NCBI RefSeq assembly: GCF_022815645.1
Contig: NZ_JALGRO010000001.1
Location: 248,001 to 312,000, forward strand
Reading direction: 5' to 3'
DNA length: 64,000 bases
Source: Curtobacterium sp. VKM Ac-2922
GTDB lineage: Bacteria; Actinomycetota; Actinomycetes; Actinomycetales; Microbacteriaceae
Shown here: positions 25,300 to 40,840 of the stretch, one piece after another
Layout of the letters: every line of letters starts with the position of its first letter
Numbering within the stretch: the first letter of the stretch is position 1
Translations under genes and position numbers: made by a program
The notes under the pieces: generated by a model
The model's database searches: none
Told to the model about the DNA's origin: nothing
The model's input: only the letters and a program-made list of their open reading frames with translations

Positions 25300-26162
25300 C
25301 GGTCGTCGTCGGTGGGGCGCCTGCGGTCGGTGAGCTTGCCCCACAGGGTGTCGGCCTCGGTTCGGGCGGCGTCCGGAGCGCCCAGGACGCGACGGCGGAC
25401 CGGCGGGATCTCCTTGGCGGGCTCGGCGAAGCGGGTCTCCGGCTCGGTGTCCCGGCGCATCGCGGCCTCGCGCGCCGTGCGGGGCCGATCGGTCCCCGCG
25501 GCGGCAGGGGCACCCTCGGTCCGGGCTCCGTCCGCACGGGGTCGCTCGGGTTCGACCAGGGGACGGGCGATGGACGCGCGCATGGCCGTCTCGACCGCGG
25601 ACCGCAGGGCATCGGTGCGCTCGGCGGGGGCGCCGGCAGCACGGAACGCCTCGTACGCGCGGCCCAGGACCTCGCGGGCCTCGTCGAAGCGGTCCAGCTC
25701 GAACAAGGACCAGCCCTCGATCTCGGCAGCCGCGCCCTCGAGCTCGGGCCACTCCTCGGTCACGGCGGTGTCGCGGGCGAGCGCGGACTCGGTGGCGGCC
25801 CGCTCGTACCGGCCCAGGTCGTGCAGCACGTGCGCGCGGCGGATGCGTGCGGCGACCTTGTCGGAGCGTTCCCCGGTGAACATGGTCAGCCGGAAGACCT
25901 CTTCGGCCAGGACCAGTGCCTCGTCGAGTCGGCCGAGCAGGCGCAGCAGCTCGGCGCGCTCGGCCAGGGCCTCGGTCGACCGGCTCTGGCCCAGGTCGCG
26001 CAGACGGTCCTGCACGACCTGCACGTCCACGGCGGGTCGCAGGCTGATCGGCGCGAAGGTGCTGCCGGGGGTGACGCCCGTGGTGCCGGGAGCCGCATGA
26101 CGCGGTTCCCGAGCGCGGTCGTCGCGGTCGGGGGTCTGGCGGTCGTCGGGCGGCAGGGACAT
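25296..26162 (-). CDS. TPR-like helical hypothetical protein
   Basis: A 288-residue protein without a catalytic signature. The middle (about 45-190) is a series of paired amphipathic helices (ALAERAELLRLLGRLDEALV; AHVLHDLGRYERAATESALA; GWSLFELDRFDEAREVLGRA) typical of tetratricopeptide repeats. Both ends are Pro/Arg/Asp-rich and probably disordered. It overlaps the SprT gene start, suggesting a functional pair. The ATG at 26162 is the first good start outside the upstream spacer. Confidence 0.75.
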   Translation of the reverse strand: MSLPPDDRQTPDRDDRAREPRHAAPGTTGVTPGSTFAPISLRPAVDVQVVQDRLRDLGQSRSTEALAERAELLRLLGRLDEALVLAEEVFRLTMFTGERSDKVAARIRRAHVLHDLGRYERAATESALARDTAVTEEWPELEGAAAEIEGWSLFELDRFDEAREVLGRAYEAFRAAGAPAERTDALRSAVETAMRASIARPLVEPERPRADGARTEGAPAAAGTDRPRTAREAAMRRDTEPETRFAEPAKEIPPVRRRVLGAPDAARTEADTLWGKLTDRRRPTDDDR

Positions 26163-26229
26163 CAGGACCGAGGGTATCCGGGCGTACCCGCGAGCGAGCA
26201 GTGCCACGCGCCGGTCATCGACAGTCGCC

Positions 26230-26922
26230 TCAGGACGCGGCACCGGAGGTCGCGACGGCGACCCCGATGTACACGACGAACGCGACGATCGCGGCGGCGA
26301 CGGCCAGGACGAGCGCGAACACGCCCCATCCACGGCCGCGCTTGCTGGCGATCGCGACGATGCCCTGCACGATCGCCCACAGCCCGAAGAGCGTGCCCAC
26401 GCCCATCAGGACCGAGCCCAGCATGAGCTGCGAGCGCTGCGCCGGGTCGCTCGCCAGGTCCCGGCCGAGCTGCTCGGTGTCCGCGCCCGTGGTGCTGCCG
26501 TCGAGGACACCGCGCAGGGTGCCGCTCGAGCCGAGGGCGTTCCCCAGCACGAAGCCGCCGATGATGCCGACCACCAGGGCGATGACCGCGACGACCAGGG
26601 CGATCCGGCCGACGGTCTTCTTCTTCGGTGCCGGCTCGTCGTGCGACTGCCACGACGGGGCGCCGGCCGCGTGCTGCTGGCCGTACTGCTGCGGCTGCTG
26701 CCCGTACTGGGGCTGCCCGTACTGCTGCTGGCCGTACTGCTGGGGTGCCGCCTGCTCGCCGTACTGCGGCTGCTGACCGTACTGCTGCTGCTCGCCGTAC
26801 TGCGGTGCCGACGCCGGGGCGATCCGCTCGCCGTACCGCGGGGTGTCGCCCTGCGGCTGGCCCCAGCTCGGGGTCTGGCCGTCGGCCGTCCGGTCGTCGT
26901 TGCTCCGGTCGTCGTTCGTCAT
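26230..26922 (-). CDS. YGQ-rich tri-spanning membrane protein
   Basis: A 230-residue protein. The first 95 residues are cytosolic low complexity built from PQYGQQ/QQYGQ units. A Lys-rich junction (PKKKTVGR) precedes three hydrophobic segments, at about 105-130, 165-190 and 200-225. This resembles DUF4190-type actinobacterial membrane proteins with Gln/Tyr/Gly-rich heads. Function unknown; the prion-like head could mediate self-association, which is speculation. It is monocistronic by spacing. Confidence 0.7.
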   Translation of the reverse strand: MTNDDRSNDDRTADGQTPSWGQPQGDTPRYGERIAPASAPQYGEQQQYGQQPQYGEQAAPQQYGQQQYGQPQYGQQPQQYGQQHAAGAPSWQSHDEPAPKKKTVGRIALVVAVIALVVGIIGGFVLGNALGSSGTLRGVLDGSTTGADTEQLGRDLASDPAQRSQLMLGSVLMGVGTLFGLWAIVQGIVAIASKRGRGWGVFALVLAVAAAIVAFVVYIGVAVATSGAAS

Positions 26923-27015
26923 GACTTCCCCGTCTCGGCTCGGTCGCGCACCTCGCGCGGTCGTTCACCGCCCATCCTGGCAGCGACGGCCGGACAGCGC
27001 CCGCGAACGCCGGAC

Positions 27016-27858
27016 TCAGGCGCCGAAGACGGACCGGTTCGGCTCGGGCGACGCGATGGCGGTGGCGTCCGTGACGACGGGGGCCCCGGCGATGAAGGCC
27101 CGCAGTTCGGCACCGTGCACGACCTTCGCCGGCATCGGGTCCGACGAGTACCGACGGGGCATCTCAGCCACTGGCAGGTCGGTCGGCGACCCGAGCAGCA
27201 CGATGTTGCCGAAGCGCCGGCCCTTGAGCATCCCGGTGTCCGCCACGGCCGCCACCGAGGGCAGCACCGCCTGCAGTGTCGACGCCTGGCCCCGGGCGAA
27301 CGCCAGACCGGCGCCGTCGGCGACGTTCACCGCGACCATGCCGGTCGGCGACAGGAACGCCGCGACCTCGCGGTAGAACTCGACGCTCGTCACGTGGGCC
27401 GGGATGCGCGCGCCCCCGAACACGTCGACGACGGCCAGGTCGACCGTGCCGCGCAGGCCGGCCGGCAGCTTCGTCAGGACCTCGCGGGCGTCGCCGTAGC
27501 GCACGCGGATCGAGGCACCGCGGGGGAACGGCAGCACCTCGCGCACCTGGTCGACCAGGTCCCGCTCGAGCTCGATCACCTGCTGGCGCGACCCGGGTCG
27601 GGTGACGGCGACGTAGCGCGGGAGCGTCAGGGCACCGGCGCCCAGGTGCAGCGCCGTGACCGGGCCGGGGGGCAGCAGGTCGATCGCGTGCCCGATGCGC
27701 CGGATGTACTCGAACGCCAGGTGGGTCGGGTCCTCGAGGTCGACGTGCGACTGGGGCGTGCCGTCGACCACGAGCGTGAAGGACCCGGGGCGGTGCCGGT
27801 CGGGTTCGATCACCAAGAACCCCGCTCCGAGCCGGAATCCGTCGAACGCGTCAGCCAT
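27016..27858 (-). CDS. spermidine synthase-like methyltransferase-fold protein
   Basis: Predicted SpeE-like protein, 280 residues. ALHLGAGALTLPRY (about 70-83) is the nucleotide-binding loop, VIELERDLVDQV gives the acidic residue for the ribose, and YGDAREVL the adenine-side Asp. VDLAVVDVFGGARIPAHVTS aligns with the active-site strand, where spermidine synthase has an Asp. Actinobacterial homologues of this size are often annotated spermidine synthase without proof. The ATG at 27858 is used. Confidence 0.78.
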   Translation of the reverse strand: MADAFDGFRLGAGFLVIEPDRHRPGSFTLVVDGTPQSHVDLEDPTHLAFEYIRRIGHAIDLLPPGPVTALHLGAGALTLPRYVAVTRPGSRQQVIELERDLVDQVREVLPFPRGASIRVRYGDAREVLTKLPAGLRGTVDLAVVDVFGGARIPAHVTSVEFYREVAAFLSPTGMVAVNVADGAGLAFARGQASTLQAVLPSVAAVADTGMLKGRRFGNIVLLGSPTDLPVAEMPRRYSSDPMPAKVVHGAELRAFIAGAPVVTDATAIASPEPNRSVFGA

Positions 27859-27990
27859 GGGTCCATCGAACACCACCGCGATCCCCACCCGGGTCACCAC
27901 CCGTGGGTGGTGGGGCCGCGGACGCCGCCGAACCAGCATGGGAACACCGGATCGGGACCGCCCCGATCCCCGGCGTGAAAGGCACACACC

Positions 27991-28491
27991 ATGTCCGTCC
28001 AGCTCCTCGCGAACGTCGTCATCGGGCTCGCCCTGGTCGGGTTCCTCGCGTACCGCCAGGCGACCTGGCAGTACCTCGACCCGGCCCGCATCTGGCGCAC
28101 CCCGCTCGTCATGGCCGTCATCGGCGTCGTCGTCCTCGCGCAGACGAAGGCCACCATCACCACGACCGACATCGTCTTCCTGGGCATCGAGGCGCTCATC
28201 TCGGTCGGCATCGGCCTGACGATGGGCCGCATCACGTCGTTCCGCACCGCCGGCACCCCGGACGACAAGGGCCGCACGCTGCAGTCCCGCACGGGTGCGC
28301 TCGGTGCCGTGCTCTGGTTCGTGCTCATCGCCGTCCGCGTGGGGCTCGACGCCCTCGGCGGCCAGATGGGCGCGCACCTGCTCACCTCGACCGGCGCGAT
28401 CCTGCTCATGCTCGCGATCAACCGCGCCGCCCGTGCCCTGGTGCTCGACCAGCGCATCCCCGAGCGCACCAGCGGCATGATGGTCCGGTGA
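27991..28491 (+). CDS. CcdC/DUF1453-like membrane protein
   Basis: Small integral membrane protein, 166 residues, with about four helices. ATWQYLDPARIWRTPLVM (about 24-41) and GRITSFRTAG (about 79-88) match the CcdC/DUF1453 pattern. Its role is unknown. The stop overlaps the histidine kinase start by 4 nt (GTGA), and the kinase overlaps the response regulator likewise. The protein may therefore be a sensory or accessory part of that two-component system. Confidence 0.75.
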   Translation: MSVQLLANVVIGLALVGFLAYRQATWQYLDPARIWRTPLVMAVIGVVVLAQTKATITTTDIVFLGIEALISVGIGLTMGRITSFRTAGTPDDKGRTLQSRTGALGAVLWFVLIAVRVGLDALGGQMGAHLLTSTGAILLMLAINRAARALVLDQRIPERTSGMMVR

Positions 28492-29720
28492 CCCTGCTCC
28501 CCGGAGACGAACGGACCGACCTCCCCGGAGGCCGGTCGCGTTCGCGCCTCGGGTGGGGGCTCAGCGCGGCCGGCATCGTCGTCATCACGTTCTGGTTCGT
28601 GAAGAACGGGACGGCCCTCGACCACCCCGCCTGGGTGTGGGTCGTCGGTGGTGTGGCGCTCGCCGCCTGGGCCCTCCGCGAGCTCGTCCGGACGTCGCGA
28701 ACCGTCCCCTGGCTGGCCTCGGTGATGGTGCTCGCCGGCGCACTGGCGGTGGTCCCGACCGACTCGCTCATGCTCGTGCCCACGATCATCGGCATCGTCG
28801 CCCTGCAGGCCTCGCAGCGGAACCCGGTGTGGTCGGGCGCAGTCGCCGCACTGGTCGCGCTCGTCGTCATCGCCGTCGAGGCCACCCTCGAGCGCACGTC
28901 TGTCACCTTCGTCCTGGGCACCGCTGCGGGACTCGCCCTGGGTGTGCTGATCGGGGTGAACCGTCGGCAGGCGGTGCGCGCCGAGGTGCAGGCGCGCCAG
29001 GCCGAGCAGGACCAGCAGCGTGCGGCCCTGCTGGCCGACCGCTCCCGCGCGGCGCGCGACGTCCACGACGTGCTCGCCCACTCGCTCGGCGGTCTGGTGC
29101 TGCAGCTCGACGCGGTCGAGGCCCTGCTCGAGGCCGGTCGCGTCGACGAGGCCACGCGCCGTGCCGCCGACGCACGGACGCTCGCCGCCGACGGCCTCGC
29201 CGAGGCCCGCCGAGCGGTCCGTGCACTGCGTGACGACCCACCAGGGCCGTCCGACGCACCCGGCCCGTCCGACGCACCCGAACGCTCGGACGCGCCCACC
29301 GCAGCACCAGCACCCGCCGCACCGGAGCCGAGCCGGGCCTCCCCTCCGGACCTGCCCGCCCTGGTCGCCGCGCACCGCTCCTTCGGTGGGCAGGTCCACA
29401 CCCACGGCGACCTGGACCTGTCCGACCTGGACGCGGCGCACCGCGCCGCCGTGGTCGCCGCCACCCGGGAGGCCCTCAGCAACGCCCGCAGGCACGCGCC
29501 GGGCCGCCCCGTGTCCCTGTCCGTCATCCGCGACGGCGACGCGGTCGACGTGGTCGTCGCGAACCCGCTCGCCGCAGGTGGCCACGGACTGGTCGGCATG
29601 CGGGAGCGGTTCGCCGAACTCGACGCCGGCGCGAGCCTCGAGGCCGCACGGTGCGAGGACGAGTTCGTCGTGGCGATGCACGTGCCCGTCGCCGGCGCGC
29701 GGGTGGAGGGCGGCGCATGA
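28488..29720 (+). CDS. sensor histidine kinase (NarL-partner type)
   Basis: Membrane histidine kinase, 410 residues, GTG start at 28488. About five helices lie in residues 20-165. RDVHDVLAHSLGGLVLQL (about 187-204) is the HisKA_3 box with the phosphorylated His, TREALSNARRHAP the N-box and GHGLVGMRERF the G-box of the ATPase. Between the dimerisation and ATPase domains sits a Pro/Ser/Ala linker with three 6-residue GPSDAP-like units encoded by an 18-bp tandem repeat. Partner of the overlapping response regulator. Confidence 0.9.
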   Translation: MTLLPGDERTDLPGGRSRSRLGWGLSAAGIVVITFWFVKNGTALDHPAWVWVVGGVALAAWALRELVRTSRTVPWLASVMVLAGALAVVPTDSLMLVPTIIGIVALQASQRNPVWSGAVAALVALVVIAVEATLERTSVTFVLGTAAGLALGVLIGVNRRQAVRAEVQARQAEQDQQRAALLADRSRAARDVHDVLAHSLGGLVLQLDAVEALLEAGRVDEATRRAADARTLAADGLAEARRAVRALRDDPPGPSDAPGPSDAPERSDAPTAAPAPAAPEPSRASPPDLPALVAAHRSFGGQVHTHGDLDLSDLDAAHRAAVVAATREALSNARRHAPGRPVSLSVIRDGDAVDVVVANPLAAGGHGLVGMRERFAELDAGASLEAARCEDEFVVAMHVPVAGARVEGGA

Positions 29721-30370
29721 GCATCCGGGTGCTCGTCGTCGACGACCAGGCGATCGTGCGGGACGGTCTGGTGACGGTGCTGTCACTCGTGCCCGACCTC
29801 GAGGTTGTGGGCCAGGCCGCGGACGGCGCGCAGGCGATCGCCGCCGTGGACGAACACCTGCCCGACGTCGTGTTGATGGACCTGCGGATGCCCGGCGTCG
29901 ACGGTCCGACGGCCACGGCGCGCATCACCGAGCAGCACCCCGGGGTCGCCGTCCTGGTGCTGACGACCTACGCCGACGACGACTCGATCACGACCGCGCT
30001 GCGTGCCGGTGCCCGCGGGTACCTGACCAAGGACGCCGGACGCGTGGAGATCGCGACGGCGGTGCGGGCCGTGGCGTCGGGGCAGACGACGTTCGACGCG
30101 GCGGTCGGTGCACGGCTGGTGGCGCACCTCGCCGCCCCCACCGCTCCTGCGCCGACGCCCGCCACGCCGCTGTCGTTGCGCGAGCGGTTCCCGGACCTGA
30201 CCCCGCGCGAGGCCGACGTGCTCGAGCGCATCGCCGCCGGCCGGACGAACCCGGAGATCGCCGCAGAGCTGTTCCTGACGGTGCCGACGGTGAAGTCGTA
30301 CGTCAACCAGGTCTTCCAGAAGCTCGACGTCCGCAGTCGCGCCGAGGCGGTCGCCCGGGTCCTGCGCTGA
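29717..30370 (+). CDS. NarL/FixJ-family response regulator
   Basis: DNA-binding response regulator, 217 residues. The receiver domain has VVDDQ (7-11), the phosphoacceptor Asp in VLMDLRMPG (about 54) and KD in YLTKDAG. The C-terminal LuxR-type helix-turn-helix is LTPREADVLERIAAGRTNPE...TVKSYVNQVFQKL. The ATG at 29717 overlaps the kinase stop by 4 nt. Targets unknown. Confidence 0.93.
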   Translation: MSIRVLVVDDQAIVRDGLVTVLSLVPDLEVVGQAADGAQAIAAVDEHLPDVVLMDLRMPGVDGPTATARITEQHPGVAVLVLTTYADDDSITTALRAGARGYLTKDAGRVEIATAVRAVASGQTTFDAAVGARLVAHLAAPTAPAPTPATPLSLRERFPDLTPREADVLERIAAGRTNPEIAAELFLTVPTVKSYVNQVFQKLDVRSRAEAVARVLR

Positions 30371-30408
30371 CCCCACGATCGCATCCGTGGCCGCTCTGCC
30401 CGTGCATC

Positions 30409-30426
30409 GTGAACGGACAGTGAACG
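30409..30426 (-). promoter_or_regulatory. PHO-box-like 11-bp direct repeat
   Basis: Read on the minus strand, CGTTCAC occurs twice with 11-bp periodicity (GTTCACTGTCCGTTCACG). This matches the direct-repeat layout of Streptomyces PhoP sites. It lies in the 272-nt space before the 30643 gene. Confidence 0.4.
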
Positions 30427-30642
30427 CCAAGCGTCGCCGCGTACCGTGGACGTCCGTCATCGCGCCGTGCGCGTCGACCTCCGGAAGCTCCCACTCCCGC
30501 TGGTCCGCCCCGGCCGACCGTGACGTGCGCCAGAGCGCCGTCACCCGTGGTCCTCACCGGGCCGCGCCCCGGCCCGCCGACGTGCCCGCCACCAGCACCG
30601 CGCACCGTGTGCGCACCGAACGAGCACCACGGCAGGAGACCG

Positions 30643-31260
30643 ATGTCCGCCGACACCATGAGCATCCAGACGCCCCGCGTCGCCAGCGCGAGCCGGCCCA
30701 CCCGGCCGACCCGGGCCTCCCGTCCGACCGGGGCCTCCCGTCCGTCCGCGGCGGAGCGCCCGCCCGTGTCGGACCGCGAGAGCGCACCGACCTGGATGCG
30801 TGTGACCGGGGCCGCGCTGTTCGTCGCCGGCGGTGGCCTGACCGGGGCGGTGCTCGCGTGGCCGGGGGACGCCCCCGAGATCGCCCTGATCGTCCCCGGC
30901 CTGGTCGGCATGGTCGTCGGCCTGCTGCTGCTGGTTGCCCGGGCGGGCTCCACGATCACCGAGCGCCACGTCGTCCTGCACTTCCGGCCGCTCCCACCGC
31001 GGCGGATCGCGCGCGAGCACATCGTCGCCGTGCGCCTGGTCGAGGCCGACGCGTCGACGTTCGGCGGCGTCGGGCTGCGCCGACACCGCGGCGTGCGGGC
31101 GATCCTGCTGACCCCGGGCCTCGGCCTCGAGCTGACCGACGACCGCGGTGCGGTGACGTTCGTCCGCACCCGTCGTCCCGAGGACGCATTCCGGGCGCTC
31201 GCCGGTCGCCACGCCGAGCCGTCGGTCGCAGCGCACACCGAGCGCGAACGGCTCGGTTGA
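30643..31260 (+). CDS. PH-like-domain membrane protein
   Basis: Predicted membrane protein, 205 residues. About 50 residues of Ser/Arg/Pro-rich head precede two adjacent helices (about 52-100). A soluble C-terminal domain follows with GSTITERHVVLHFRPLPPRR and FVRTRRPEDAFRALAG. That layout is typical of bacterial PH-domain (DUF304-like) membrane proteins. Two copies of the GGGCCTCCCGTCC element (30712-30744) lie inside the coding head. The ATG at 30643 has GGCAGGAG upstream. Function unknown. Confidence 0.75.
   Translation: MSADTMSIQTPRVASASRPTRPTRASRPTGASRPSAAERPPVSDRESAPTWMRVTGAALFVAGGGLTGAVLAWPGDAPEIALIVPGLVGMVVGLLLLVARAGSTITERHVVLHFRPLPPRRIAREHIVAVRLVEADASTFGGVGLRRHRGVRAILLTPGLGLELTDDRGAVTFVRTRRPEDAFRALAGRHAEPSVAAHTERERLG
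30712..30744. repeat. two tandem GCCTCC elements inside a gene
   Basis: GGGCCTCCCGTCCG occurs twice, about 20 bp apart, inside the N-terminal coding part of the 30643 gene, where it encodes ASRPTGASRPS. Confidence 0.8.
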
Positions 31261-31650
31261 GCGGATCCGCCCCGGCACAGCACGGGAATGCAGGTCGGTC
31301 GGCGGTGCTTATACACGTCGCCAGCGAATTTGGTCAAGCCAGGACTGGACACCGTGCGCGGACGCTGCCTATGATGACAGTTCGCGCTCCCTGGCTGCGT
31401 GTCGTCATATTGCGGTCGACTCGACGTCCTTCTCAGATGTGTCCTGCTCGGACGCGTCATCTCGGACGGGCCTGGTGCTGCCGCTCCCGCACATGACGGC
31501 GGGGGCCGCTCACCCAGATCATCGCACACACCTCGTCTCCAGCGGACTCGAGTGTGCGTGCGTGTCACCGGGTCGCGCCGAGCGTCAATCCACTCACCTA
31601 CATGCTGCCCGTCAGTACCGGCCCGACGGGGCCAACCGGAGGTCACACCC
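31261..31650 (+). other. rpoB upstream region and untranslated leader
   Basis: This 390-nt gap contains the rpoB promoter at 31346-31375, then about 265-270 nt of leader before the TTG start. I find no convincing gene; short readings in all frames lack ribosome sites. A long leader ahead of rpoB is common in actinobacteria. Confidence 0.6.
31346..31375 (+). promoter_or_regulatory. rpoBC promoter
   Basis: -35 TGGACA (31346-31351) and -10 TATGAT (31370-31375) are separated by 18 bp, the best sigma-70-type match in the region. Confidence 0.7.
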
Positions 31651-35139
<3,489 letters not shown>

Positions 35140-35185
35140 TCCCGCCCCGCCCGTCACGTCTCGAATTCAGCAAGAGAGAAGAACA

Positions 35186-39067
<3,882 letters not shown>

Positions 39068-39087
39068 GTCTGAAGTAACCCACCACA

Positions 39088-39127
39088 GACAGGAGGCGCG
39101 GTGCCAGCTGGCACCGCGCCTCCCGTC
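39088..39127. terminator. rpoBC terminator, complete GGAGGC palindrome
   Basis: GGAGGCGCGGTGCCAG (39092-39107) and CTGGCACCGCGCCTCC (39108-39123) form a perfect 32-bp palindrome. GAC/GTC flanks extend it with one mismatch. It lies 20 nt after the rpoC stop and faces a convergent gene. It is the fullest copy of the dispersed GGAGGC element. Confidence 0.85.
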
Positions 39128-39207
39128 CGGTGGTTCGCGCGTCGGGCGCGGGGCGCCCCCCTCGGCAGCTCCCCGCGCTCGGCGCGCGGCGCAGGTCGAG
39201 CGGCGCT

Positions 39208-40173
39208 TCAGTCGACGTCGGTCGGTGCCGCCGGTGCGAGCCGGTGGATCGTCGCGTCGAGTCGGCGATCGACGGCGATCTGGTCCGCCTCTGCCTTCCG
39301 GAGCACGGACGCGTCGCTCGCCGTGACGTGCAGGAGGCGGCTCCACTCCGCGTCGTACAACGCGCCCCGGTAGCCGGAGGACTGCTGGCAGGCGACGTCC
39401 CGCGTCGCGATGGCGATCTCCGGGTCCTGCACCGGGGTCGAGGCGATGTCCGTTCCGTAGTCCATCCGGATCGACTGCGAGGGCATCCCGTTCGGCGTCG
39501 CCGGGAGGTCCGCGAGCTCGGCGGGTGCCATGCACGCGTGCCACTTCGCGGCCGCTGCGACGACGGTGTCGTCCTCGCGGGCAGCGGTCGCGGCGAGGTA
39601 CGTCAACCGCTTCGCCACGGTCGAGGCGGCCTGTACGGCACCACCCGCGTCGGCGGTACCGAGCGTGCGGTAGCCCTGTCGGAAGCAGCGGGCCGTTACT
39701 CGCTCGGAGGCGTCCGCGAATGCCGCGTTCCGCTTCGGGTTCTCACCCCACGCCTTCATGCCGTCCTCGTTCGCGCCGACGGTCGACGGTCCGTGGTACC
39801 CGCGTGTCCGAGCGGTCTCGGCATCGAGTGGTTCGCTCCAGGCGAGGGCCGGCGAGGTGTTGCCCCGCTCCGGTGTCTCGTCCTGGTCGGAGACGGCGTC
39901 GAGCCCAGCGGTCGTCGCCCACGGCACCGGGAAGCCGATGCCGGCGGCTCGGAGACACGGTTGGGTGACCAGGTTCAGTGCGTAGGTGTCCTTCCGCCCG
40001 CCCGGCTGGACGTAGCCGTCGAGGGGCATCGTCCACGCGCCCGGGTCCCGGTCCGTCGTCGGTGCGATCGCGACGTCGGCGGGCTCGGGCAGGCCGTGCA
40101 CGACGCTGGCGGCCAGACCGACGATCACGAGGGCGAGTGTGCCGGTCTTCGCGGCTCGGTTTGTGATGTGCAT
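39208..40173 (-). CDS. secreted hypothetical protein of a two-component operon
   Basis: Predicted exported protein, 321 residues. The signal peptide covers about residues 1-28 (MHITNRAAKTGTLALVIVG start) and has no clear lipobox. The mature part has several Cys (QPCLRAAG, TARCFRQGYRT, WHACMAP, VACQQSSG) that could pair in disulfides. I do not recognise the family. It follows the response regulator by 16 nt on the same strand, so it is probably cotranscribed with the kinase/regulator pair, as signal partner or output. Confidence 0.72.
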   Translation of the reverse strand: MHITNRAAKTGTLALVIVGLAASVVHGLPEPADVAIAPTTDRDPGAWTMPLDGYVQPGGRKDTYALNLVTQPCLRAAGIGFPVPWATTAGLDAVSDQDETPERGNTSPALAWSEPLDAETARTRGYHGPSTVGANEDGMKAWGENPKRNAAFADASERVTARCFRQGYRTLGTADAGGAVQAASTVAKRLTYLAATAAREDDTVVAAAAKWHACMAPAELADLPATPNGMPSQSIRMDYGTDIASTPVQDPEIAIATRDVACQQSSGYRGALYDAEWSRLLHVTASDASVLRKAEADQIAVDRRLDATIHRLAPAAPTDVD

Positions 40174-40189
40174 GGTTCTTCCCCCTGGT

Positions 40190-40840
40190 TCAGGCGCGGA
40201 CGAGGCCGCGTTCGTGGGCCGTGATGACGACCTGGATGCGGTTGCGCAGGCCGAGCTTCGTGAGCACCGCACGGACGTGTGACTTGACGGTGGCCTCGCT
40301 GATGAACGTCGACGCGGCGATCTCAGCGTTGCTGAGGCCCTTGGCGACGAGCAGGAACACCTCGCGTTCGCGCGCACTCAGCGCATCGAGGACCTCGTCG
40401 CGGCGGTGGACCTCGACGGCGACGCCCTGCGCGCGGAGCAGGTCGAGCGCCTCGGTCTCGGTCGGTGCCGGCCGGCCTTCGTGGACGTCGCGGATCGTGG
40501 CGGTCACGACGTCGGGCAGCGCGTCCTTGGTGAGGAACGCTGCGGCTCCCGCACGCAGGGCCGACAGGACGGCGTCGTCGCGGCGGATGGTCGTCAGGGC
40601 GATCACGCGGGGCCGGTCGTCCGTCGTCGCGGCGAGCCGGGCCAGGGTCTCGATGCCGTTCATGACGGGCATCCGGAGGTCCAGCAGGAGCACGTCGGGG
40701 TGCTCGGCCGCGCAGAGCTCGAGCGCTGCCGCACCGTCCACCGCGATCCCGACGCAGGTCATGTCGTCCTGGGCGTCGACGAGCATCTGCATGCCGCTGG
40801 CGAACAGGCGCTGGTCGTCGACGACACCGACGCGGATCAC
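40190..40840 (-). CDS. NarL/FixJ-family response regulator
   Basis: Response regulator, 216 residues, GTG start at 40840 overlapping the kinase stop by 4 nt. The receiver has VVDDQRL, the phosphoacceptor Asp in LLLDLRMPV (about 54) and FLTKDAL. The LuxR helix-turn-helix is LSAREREVFLLVAKGLSNAE...TVKSHVRAVLTKLGL. Receives phosphate from the upstream kinase; targets probably include its own operon. Confidence 0.93.
   Translation of the reverse strand: MIRVGVVDDQRLFASGMQMLVDAQDDMTCVGIAVDGAAALELCAAEHPDVLLLDLRMPVMNGIETLARLAATTDDRPRVIALTTIRRDDAVLSALRAGAAAFLTKDALPDVVTATIRDVHEGRPAPTETEALDLLRAQGVAVEVHRRDEVLDALSAREREVFLLVAKGLSNAEIAASTFISEATVKSHVRAVLTKLGLRNRIQVVITAHERGLVRA

Noticed and set aside
26650-26850. 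Repeat-rich stretch resembling a minisatellite or mobile element
   Set aside because: It is the coding sequence of the YGQ-rich head of a membrane protein; the periodicity follows codons.
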